From CAZILN01 sp964540005 (lineage in GTDB: Bacteria; Bacteroidota; Bacteroidia; Bacteroidales; SM23-62), in the NCBI GenBank assembly GCA_964540005.1, contig CAZILN010000018.1, forward strand, positions 1 to 5,907: a stretch of DNA of 5,907 bases. Reading direction: 5' to 3'. Under the pieces are notes generated by a model that saw only the letters and a program-made list of their open reading frames with translations, ran no database searches and had not been told where the DNA came from. Shown piece by piece: positions 1 to 4,400 of the stretch. The position numbers were made by a program, and so were the translations under genes. The first letter of the stretch is position 1; each line of letters starts with the position of its first letter.

Positions 1-168
1 AATATACTTTGCGGCTATTTTATCTCCCTTGCCTGCATAACCCCGGCCGTGCATTCCGGGGGCACAGAGATCCTCGATGTATGCCCGTGCCGTTTCAGTT
101 ACCTGTGCCTCAAGCAGGGCTGTGAAACTCCACAGGAATACGATCATAAATGGGATCCTGGAAGCCAT
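1..168 (-). CDS. Secreted M28-family peptidase-like protein, N-terminal fragment (partial)
   Basis: Only the first 56 codons are inside the window; the rest continues past the left edge. The ATG at 168-166 is the first start in this frame, with an in-frame TAA just upstream (174-172). Residues 1-21 form a signal peptide: a basic Arg4, a hydrophobic run FMIVFLWSFTALL, and a likely cut at Ala21/Gln22. After this comes ETARAYIEDLCAPGMHGRGY and then GKGDKIAAKYI. The pattern 'LC-P-MHGRGY---GD--AA--I' is typical of the start of secreted Bacteroidota M28 (aminopeptidase Y-like, zinc-dependent) peptidases; this is recognised from memory of the family. The metal ligands would lie in the missing part, so activity cannot be judged. 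The gene lies 79 bases downstream of the DUF1080 gene on the same strand and may be cotranscribed with it. There is no Shine-Dalgarno sequence at the usual distance; a GGAG (190-187) sits 18 bases upstream, inside a hairpin. Confidence 0.68.
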   Translation of the reverse strand, partial: MASRIPFMIVFLWSFTALLEAQVTETARAYIEDLCAPGMHGRGYAGKGDKIAAKYI

Positions 169-186
169 AAATTATTCATCTTAGGA

Positions 187-207
187 CTCCGGAAATATAT
201 TCCGGAG
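187..207 (-). other. Perfect hairpin in the leader of the M28-like gene
   Basis: CTCCGGAA (187-194) and TTCCGGAG (200-207) are perfect inverted repeats of 8 bp around the 5-base loop ATATA. It lies in the gap between the DUF1080 stop (248) and the peptidase start (168). On the minus strand it is followed by TCCTAAGATG with no T-tract, so it does not look like an intrinsic terminator. Its 3' arm in the transcript contains the only GGAG near the peptidase start. It could be an mRNA processing or stability hairpin, an attenuating structure, or a protein-binding palindrome; the sequence does not decide between these. Confidence 0.5.
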
Positions 208-247
208 AATTTTCCTGAAAGCTCTTACTCGATTAATGTGATTAGAC

Positions 248-994
248 CTACTCTATTTCCCTGATCTTGATGTCACGGAACCAGATCATACTTCCATGAT
301 CCTGAAGGGCAATATGTCCTATTTTGGAAGAGCCATAGGCAGGAAAGGCATCCCACTTATCCGATGAAACCCGTTCCTTCCAGTCATCGGACCAGAGCTC
401 GTAGTCCACCACTTTTTTTCCGTTCAGCCAGTGTTCCACGTGGGCATGATCTACCAGTATCTTTGCGGTATTCCATTCCCCCACAGGTTTCAGCTCTTTG
501 TTCTCGGCAACGTGCATGGCGTAGTTAGCGGCTGTTTTCTGCCATTCTTCAAGCGGAATTGTGTCACCACTTTCCTCATCAATCATTGGGGGGAAGCCCA
601 GATCATCAAGAAGCTGGTACTCGGGTCCGGTTTCAAATACTCTCTTAAAGGTATCTTCCTGAACCAGGTAAAGAATACCGCTGTTCCCTTCCGGGGCAAT
701 TTTCCAGTCCAGTTTCAGTTCAAAATTCTCGTACTGTCCGGTAGTAATAATATCCCCGGTTGCTTCTGTCCCGTTACCAAGCGCCTTCAGGGTTCCGTCT
801 TCCACGATCCAGCCGGTTACTCCTTCCTGCTGGAAGGATCTCCAGCCCTCCAGTGTTTTGCCGTTAAAAAGAAGTTTCCATCCTTCTTTTATCTCGGCCT
901 TGGTCAGGGTATTATGTGCCGGTGGTTTTTCAGAACAGGAAATCAGCAGAACAATGAATAAACAAATGAACGTAAAGGCAAGAATTCTTTTCAT
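248..994 (-). CDS. DUF1080 / 3-keto-disaccharide hydrolase domain lipoprotein
   Basis: The protein has 248 residues. Residues 1-19 are a lipoprotein signal (basic KR, hydrophobic core) ending in the lipobox LLISC with Cys20, so the mature protein should be lipid-anchored in the cell envelope facing the periplasm or exterior. The rest is one DUF1080 domain (about 35-247). Hallmarks are GWKLLFNGKTLEGWR near the start, GWIVEDGTLKALG, then FELKLDWKIAPEGNSGILY, the YQLLDD segment, a WN-x-AKI-x-V segment, HWLNGKKVVDYEL, and the closing GHIALQDHG---WFRDIKI. These define the concanavalin-like family also called 3-keto-disaccharide hydrolase. Characterised members act on 3-keto-glycosides produced by a partner dehydrogenase; the exact substrate here is unknown. 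Length is normal for a single-domain member. The start at 994 is fixed by the signal peptide. A secreted peptidase follows on the same strand, and an amidohydrolase is transcribed divergently upstream. Confidence 0.92.
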   Translation of the reverse strand: MKRILAFTFICLFIVLLISCSEKPPAHNTLTKAEIKEGWKLLFNGKTLEGWRSFQQEGVTGWIVEDGTLKALGNGTEATGDIITTGQYENFELKLDWKIAPEGNSGILYLVQEDTFKRVFETGPEYQLLDDLGFPPMIDEESGDTIPLEEWQKTAANYAMHVAENKELKPVGEWNTAKILVDHAHVEHWLNGKKVVDYELWSDDWKERVSSDKWDAFPAYGSSKIGHIALQDHGSMIWFRDIKIREIE

Positions 995-1116
995 GGTTTA
1001 TGCTATTAGTTTAGTAGCTATAAAAGTACTAAAAAATGGATAGTACACAGGAGTCTGATTTGGAATAAGATTTATTACTTTTAGTTTTTTACCTGAAGGG
1101 ATAACTATTATTTACG
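995..1116. promoter_or_regulatory. Divergent intergenic region between DUF1080 and amidohydrolase genes
   Basis: These 122 bases separate two divergently oriented start codons and must carry the promoters of both units unless transcription enters from elsewhere. The region is AT-rich. No clean copy of the Bacteroidota -7 box (TAnnTTTG) is present. The nearest is TACTTTTA at 1076-1083 on the plus strand (one mismatch), with TTTG at 1059-1062 upstream but at shorter spacing than the usual -33 element. I therefore mark the region rather than individual boxes. No convincing operator palindrome was seen. Confidence 0.45.
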
Positions 1117-2130
1117 ATGAAAGCAACTATCAAAAAAAAGATAAGTGATCTCATTTCTTACCTTGAAACCAACAGGGGAATGCTGGTTATTGATGCTGAC
1201 ACCCATGCATCAGACACAGAGAATCTCCATCCATCAATTGCAGGCAGATTCAAATCAGCTCCTGATTATTATCACGGAAAACCGGCTTCAGCGGAAGACC
1301 TGTTACAGGAGATGGAAATGGCCAGTGTAGATATGAGTCTCATATGGCAGAACCCTGCAGCTACATGGTACAGTGAGAATGAAAATGAGAATTATGATTC
1401 CCTGCTTGCAGCAAACCGATACATATTAGATGCTACTGTAAAGTATCCTGAAAACTTTATCGGGGCAGGATGGACAGATCCGAGGGCGCTGGGTATTGAG
1501 AAGGCCTTAAGCCTGGTAGATACCTGCATACAGGATTTCGGTTTCCTGGTGATAAAGCTGAACCCGGCACAGAACGGGTTCCTGATTGACAGTGAACCGG
1601 TCTTTACCATCCTTGACAGGATTATAGAAATGGGCGGCATCCCTGCGCTTCATTACGGGGCTGATACCCCCTATACACCTGCAGAAGGTTTGTCAAGACT
1701 GGCAGAAAGATATCCTGACCAGGCAATAATAGCTGTACATATGGGAGGGGGAGGTGCCGGTAACCGGCAGGCTGAAGAGCAGTATCATAAATCAAGAGAG
1801 ATTGGGCTTAGACACCCGAATATACGGTTCATCCTGAGTACCCGCCGTGATACTCACACGGAATCTGATCTTATCGCATACCAGCTGGCCGGAGAGCCCT
1901 TTTCACGCAACCTTTTCTGTGCCAGTGATGCACCTTACGGAAGGATGACATGGAATTTCGGAGGATACCGGTGGATGATACTCAGCCTTATGGATCATGA
2001 AAGTCATACGGACGAGCGGGTAAGGCAAAGCCCGGGTTTATTTAACGAGGAAGATATGAGAAATTATCTTGGTGCGAATTTTGCAGAATTTATAATTGAC
2101 GGATATAAGAAACTACTTAACAAGAACTGA
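1117..2130 (+). CDS. Amidohydrolase family protein (Amidohydrolase_2-like)
   Basis: The protein has 337 residues, normal for the family, with no signal peptide, so it is probably cytoplasmic. It reads as a TIM-barrel metal-dependent hydrolase of the amidohydrolase superfamily. In order it shows the first-strand motif VIDADTHASD (25-33), the conserved WTDP region (119-122), VIKLNP (145-150) with a lysine on a strand, LHYG (178-181), VHMGGGG (207-213), CASDAPYG (268-275) and a C-terminal LGANFAEFI (318-326). Predicted metal and catalytic positions are D28/H30, H179, H208 and D271. The superfamily's usual H-x-H on strand 1 is read here as D-x-H, and residue 32 is Ser. Family members hydrolyse, decarboxylate or hydrate cyclic and aromatic acids or lactones; the substrate cannot be told from sequence. 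ATG 1117 precedes an amphipathic lead-in, and Met22 is a less likely internal start. A DUF2141 gene follows after 10 bases, suggesting a transcriptional pair. Confidence 0.85.
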   Translation: MKATIKKKISDLISYLETNRGMLVIDADTHASDTENLHPSIAGRFKSAPDYYHGKPASAEDLLQEMEMASVDMSLIWQNPAATWYSENENENYDSLLAANRYILDATVKYPENFIGAGWTDPRALGIEKALSLVDTCIQDFGFLVIKLNPAQNGFLIDSEPVFTILDRIIEMGGIPALHYGADTPYTPAEGLSRLAERYPDQAIIAVHMGGGGAGNRQAEEQYHKSREIGLRHPNIRFILSTRRDTHTESDLIAYQLAGEPFSRNLFCASDAPYGRMTWNFGGYRWMILSLMDHESHTDERVRQSPGLFNEEDMRNYLGANFAEFIIDGYKKLLNKN

Positions 2131-2140
2131 TAACTTTAAC

Positions 2141-2566
2141 ATGAAAAGAATTATTGCAGCAATTATCTGTTTACAGTTAGCTTTATTTATTTCTGCCCAG
2201 AATACTGCTGATCTGACCATCGTTATAAGCGGTCTGAAAAATACCAGCGGGCAGATCCTGATTGCATTGTTTAACAGTCCGGATAATTTTCCCGGCGGCA
2301 GCCAGTCAGCCCTGGGTTCCCAGAAACTAATCCCCGGCGAAGACTCCACAAGGGCTTGTTTCCTTGACCTTCTTCCGGGCGTCTATGCCATAAGCTTTGT
2401 GCATGATGAAAATAACAATGATGAGATGGACAATAATATGGGAATACCAAGGGAAAAATACGGGGTATCAAATAATGTCAGGATGGGATTCGGTCCCCCG
2501 AAATTTAATGAAGCGAAATTTCAAATTATGAATGATACAATCATTTATATCAGACCTTCCAATTGA
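2141..2566 (+). CDS. DUF2141 domain secreted protein
   Basis: The protein has 141 residues. I chose ATG 2141, not the longer open frame from 2096, because MKRIIAAIICLQLALFISAQ is a clear signal peptide (likely cut at Ala19/Gln20) and the longer start would overlap the preceding gene and bury it. The mature part matches the DUF2141 family: a beta-rich start DLTIVISGLKNTSGQILIALFNS (24-46), LLPGVYAISFVHDENNNDEMD (77-97), then MGIPREKYGVSNN (100-112) and GFGPPKFNEAKF (116-127). These 'GxIPxExYGxSNN' and 'GFGPPxFxxAxF' signatures are diagnostic. The Asp/Asn-rich loop at 89-97 resembles a calcium-binding loop, but this is inference. The family is common in Bacteroidota and Proteobacteria envelopes and its function is not established. 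It begins 10 bases after the amidohydrolase stop, so the two are probably cotranscribed, although one product is exported and the other apparently is not. Confidence 0.88.
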   Translation: MKRIIAAIICLQLALFISAQNTADLTIVISGLKNTSGQILIALFNSPDNFPGGSQSALGSQKLIPGEDSTRACFLDLLPGVYAISFVHDENNNDEMDNNMGIPREKYGVSNNVRMGFGPPKFNEAKFQIMNDTIIYIRPSN

Positions 2567-2600
2567 AAAAAAGACCCGGCTGAAAATAATCAGGCGGGTC
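2566..2600 (-). terminator. Intrinsic terminator of the DUF2953-GerW unit
   Basis: Arms GACCCG (2573-2578) and CGGGTC (2595-2600) pair perfectly. After one G-G mismatch a further 4 bp (CTGA with TCAG) close a 6-base loop (AAATAA). Seven A residues at 2566-2572 become a T7 tract directly after the hairpin on the minus strand, the classical intrinsic terminator layout, 29 bases past the GerW-like stop. On the plus strand the hairpin is followed by ATAAAAAG, without a T-tract, so it is a poor terminator for the convergent DUF2141 unit. Confidence 0.8.
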
Positions 2601-2628
2601 ATAAAAAGCTAACATCCGGACGTGACAA

Positions 2629-3000
2629 CTATTCCTTTTCCTCTTTCTTTTCCTTAATATCGGCCATCTTTTCCACCAGGTCAGGGATCTTATCAAAAAG
2701 CGAATGCAAGCCCTTCTTCTGCTCTGTTGCGATAAAAGAGATCTCCTCTCCCTTGGCTACCAGGAACCCTACCGGGATAACACCAATAGCGGCTCCGGCT
2801 CCTCCGCCTTCACCTTTTTTCCGCTGCTTTGATGAATCTCCAGTGCCTACACCGGAACCAAAGCCTGTTCCCACCTTGATCACCGGTTTGCAGGTGAAAT
2901 CACCTATTTTGAATTCTTCTCCGATGACCAGTTCTGTTTTGGCCATACTTTTAACCTGTTCTGACACTTTGTCAAGTAAATTTTCAATATTAATTTCCAT
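2629..3000 (-). CDS. GerW/YtfJ-family (spore-protein-like) protein
   Basis: The protein has 123 residues, no signal peptide and no membrane segment. It begins with an amphipathic helix (IENLLDKVSEQVKSMAKTE, 5-23). GEEFKIGDFTCKPVIKVGTGFGSGVG (27-52) follows, then a basic linker, then a glycine-rich stretch GEGGGAGAAIGVIPVGFLV (63-81), and a Lys/Glu-rich tail (113-123). The order 'helix, xVIPxxKVxxGFGxGxG, GGGxGAGxxxxPxGFLV' is the signature of the GerW family (Spore_YtfJ). In Bacillus subtilis YtfJ/GerW is needed for normal spore germination. Related proteins occur in non-sporulating bacteria and archaea, where the role is not known to me. It starts 12 bases after the stop of a DUF2953-like membrane protein, the same gene order as ytfI-ytfJ. 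Its leader is A-rich (AATAAACAAA before ATG) with no Shine-Dalgarno sequence, usual for Bacteroidota. A strong terminator lies just downstream. Confidence 0.82.
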   Translation of the reverse strand: MEINIENLLDKVSEQVKSMAKTELVIGEEFKIGDFTCKPVIKVGTGFGSGVGTGDSSKQRKKGEGGGAGAAIGVIPVGFLVAKGEEISFIATEQKKGLHSLFDKIPDLVEKMADIKEKKEEKE

Positions 3001-3012
3001 TTTGTTTATTGT

Positions 3013-3534
3013 TTAAGATTTGACAATTGATCTGTATTGATATTTGATACCTATCCATAGTAGACTGGCCAGCCTGTTTCTCAGGTCAAGCCTCAGAGAA
3101 ATTCTTTCTTCATAGTTAACGTATAGTTGCCATTTTTCAGTCCGCACTGCCATCAATACCGGCACCAGGAAGGAATTATACATGCAGTCACCGGTATCGA
3201 TATCCATGTAAAGGAATTTTAAACTGAAACTTTTCCTTATCTCGTTCATTGCTGTAAGCCGGTACATCAGATTTCCGGTTCCGGGTTTATTAATACGCTT
3301 TATTCTATCAGAATTCCTCCCGGCATATTTTAAGGGATCTATCCTGAAAGGGATGAACAGGACCCTGACACGCAGGTGAAACAGGTCTTCATCACTGATC
3401 AGTGCCAGTTTGAAGATACCCGGAATCCTCAGAGAGTACGTTGAAGTGTCCGTGTTTACAAACAGTATAACCGGGGCGAACAGGGCCCATAAAATTAACA
3501 CGCTAATGACCGATATGATGATCCAAATAATCAT
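3013..3534 (-). CDS. DUF2953/YtfI-like membrane-anchored protein
   Basis: The protein has 173 residues. An N-terminal hydrophobic segment (about 2-26, IIWIIISVISVLILWALFAPVIL region) should anchor it in the inner membrane, with the remainder forming a soluble domain. This contains alternating beta-type stretches (STYSLRIPGIFKLALI; LFHLRVRVLFIPFRI), then a basic linker (70-85), then SLKFLYMDIDTGD (104-116), VNYEERISLRLDLRNRLASLLWI (139-161). The single N-terminal helix, a 'xIxTGD' turn, and a final strand with R-L-D-L-R-x-R match my memory of DUF2953 (B. subtilis YtfI). The assignment is supported by the neighbour: ytfI and ytfJ are adjacent in Bacillus, and here the GerW/YtfJ-like gene follows after 12 bases. 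The biochemical role is unknown. It is the first gene of the pair. The ATG at 3534 is favoured because it places the membrane segment at the very start. Similarity is weak, so the family name is less certain than for GerW. Confidence 0.62.
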   Translation of the reverse strand: MIIWIIISVISVLILWALFAPVILFVNTDTSTYSLRIPGIFKLALISDEDLFHLRVRVLFIPFRIDPLKYAGRNSDRIKRINKPGTGNLMYRLTAMNEIRKSFSLKFLYMDIDTGDCMYNSFLVPVLMAVRTEKWQLYVNYEERISLRLDLRNRLASLLWIGIKYQYRSIVKS

Positions 3535-3538
3535 AAAG

Positions 3539-3546
3539 CAAAAATA
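3539..3546 (-). promoter_or_regulatory. Candidate Bacteroidota -7 box upstream of the DUF2953-like gene
   Basis: The minus strand reads TATTTTTG, an exact match to the TAnnTTTG -7 consensus of Bacteroidota primary-sigma promoters. It ends only 4 bases before the ATG at 3534, so a start site at the usual distance would give a leaderless or nearly leaderless transcript. No TTG-type -33 element is seen at the expected spacing. In an AT-rich spacer this may be chance. Confidence 0.28.
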
Positions 3547-3609
3547 GGCAGTACCTGTATACTGTCCTTTAATAAATCGGTAAATGACAGGAAAGATACC
3601 GGTGAAAAT

Positions 3610-3635
3610 GGGATTTATGCCTGTCTAAGAATCCC
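3610..3635 (-). terminator. Weak hairpin after the TetR-type gene, possible terminator
   Basis: GGGATT (3610-3615) and AATCCC (3630-3635) form a perfect 6-bp stem with a 14-base loop. On the minus strand it lies 18 bases past the TetR stop and is followed by ATTTTCACC, a short T run. The long loop and short T-tract make it a weak candidate; readthrough into the DUF2953 gene is possible. Confidence 0.25.
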
Positions 3636-3653
3636 GGAGGCTTTGCATTTCAT

Positions 3654-4268
3654 TTATTTGCACCTGGAAAAAAAGAAATCTATATGCTCCATGACTTTAT
3701 TAAGGCAGGAGGCAGTATCCATCTGGTAGGTATGCCTGATAATGTATTCATAGTGAAGGGCCCTGATCGCGTATATAAACTCAGCGGCAATCAGTTCCGG
3801 ATCAGCCTTCCTGATAAGGCGCCTCTTAATCATGATCTTCAGGATCATGCTCGTGGTATTTATCATTCGCTGGTTTTCTTCGATTATTAGTGCCCCGGCT
3901 TTTTCATCCCTGAATTGTTCCATAAAAATCACAGCCCAGAGCTGTCCGGCTTCACTGATGACAGAATTTTTAAAATAAGTCTTGATACGATCCTTCCAGA
4001 AATCCTCAACAGAAGGATTATTATCCAGTGTATTTTTAATCAGGTCTTTTGATGGAGTCGTCTCAATAAGGGTCTCCATGAATTTCAAATATATCTGGTT
4101 AATGATATCTTCTTTGCATGTGAAATGATTGTATATGGAGCTTTTTTTTATTCCGACCACATCGGCTATATCCTGCAGGGATACTCCGTGATACCCGTTC
4201 CTGGAGAACATCTTAACGGCGGTATGATGGATCTTATCTTTGGTACTCAGATTGTTCCAGTTATCCAT
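3654..4268 (-). CDS. TetR/AcrR-family transcriptional regulator
   Basis: The protein has 204 residues, typical for TetR regulators. Residues about 10-57 are the TetR_N DNA-binding domain: KIHHTAVKMFSRNGYHGVSLQDIADVVGIKKSSIYNHFTCKEDI. The helix-turn-helix spans SLQDIADVVGI (30-40), a turn, and the recognition helix KKSSIYNHF (41-49), which carries the near-invariant Y-x-H-F. The C-terminal part (about 60-200) is all-helical and variable, as expected for the ligand-binding and dimerisation domain; residues WAVIFMEQFRDEKAGALIIEE (111-131) resemble the QacR/TetR_C-type core. The ligand is unknown. TetR proteins usually repress their own gene and a neighbour; the best positional candidate is the tandem-ThuA gene, 132 bases upstream on the same strand. 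A near-perfect palindrome lies in that gap. No Shine-Dalgarno is present before ATG 4268. The product could equally control genes outside the window. Confidence 0.9.
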   Translation of the reverse strand: MDNWNNLSTKDKIHHTAVKMFSRNGYHGVSLQDIADVVGIKKSSIYNHFTCKEDIINQIYLKFMETLIETTPSKDLIKNTLDNNPSVEDFWKDRIKTYFKNSVISEAGQLWAVIFMEQFRDEKAGALIIEENQRMINTTSMILKIMIKRRLIRKADPELIAAEFIYAIRALHYEYIIRHTYQMDTASCLNKVMEHIDFFFSRCK

Positions 4269-4400
4269 ATAAGGAGCGTTTGCTTTTTTACCAAGGAGTC
4301 ATAAGTTAATTAATTTAAGATATATTAGCATCATTCAGCTTCTATTTTCTGATCATATCCCTGCCGGATACAGGCTTTGTAAGCCAAAGCGGGGCGATTG
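4269..4400. other. Spacer between the tandem-ThuA and TetR-type genes
   Basis: The 132-base spacer has no credible open reading frame. It contains the palindrome at 4302-4317 and two small hairpins near the ThuA stop: TATCC/GGATA (4356-4360 with 4366-4370) and GCTTTG/CAAAGC (4374-4379 with 4385-4390). Neither is followed by a T-tract on the minus strand, so no intrinsic terminator can be called and cotranscription of the ThuA and TetR genes stays possible. Confidence 0.4.
4302..4317. promoter_or_regulatory. Near-perfect 16-bp palindrome upstream of the TetR-type gene (possible operator)
   Basis: TAAGTTAATTAATTTA is symmetric about 4309/4310 with one mismatched pair (4305/4314) and a perfect TTAATTAA core. 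It ends 33 bases before the TetR start codon, a sensible place for an autoregulatory operator. TetR operators are often 15-20 bp imperfect palindromes. The site is purely AT-rich at its core, so a chance origin is quite possible. Confidence 0.33.

Noticed and set aside
49..264. A 71-codon plus-strand open frame near the left edge
   Set aside because: It overlaps the minus-strand peptidase start, whose signal peptide and HGRGY motif are far more convincing, and the intergenic hairpin.
431..961. A 176-codon open frame on the plus strand opposite the DUF1080 gene
   Set aside because: It lies wholly antisense to a well-recognised protein, has no family resemblance and reads as a shadow of the real gene.
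2096..2140. Longer start for the DUF2141 protein at 2096
   Set aside because: It would overlap the amidohydrolase by 35 bases and place 15 polar residues before a clean signal peptide that begins at ATG 2141.
2753..3016. Proline-rich 87-codon plus-strand frame opposite the GerW-like gene
   Set aside because: The prolines are the antisense image of the glycine-rich GerW core.
4356..4390. Two small hairpins downstream of the tandem-ThuA stop as a terminator
   Set aside because: The stems are only 5 and 6 bp and no T-tract follows on the minus strand.
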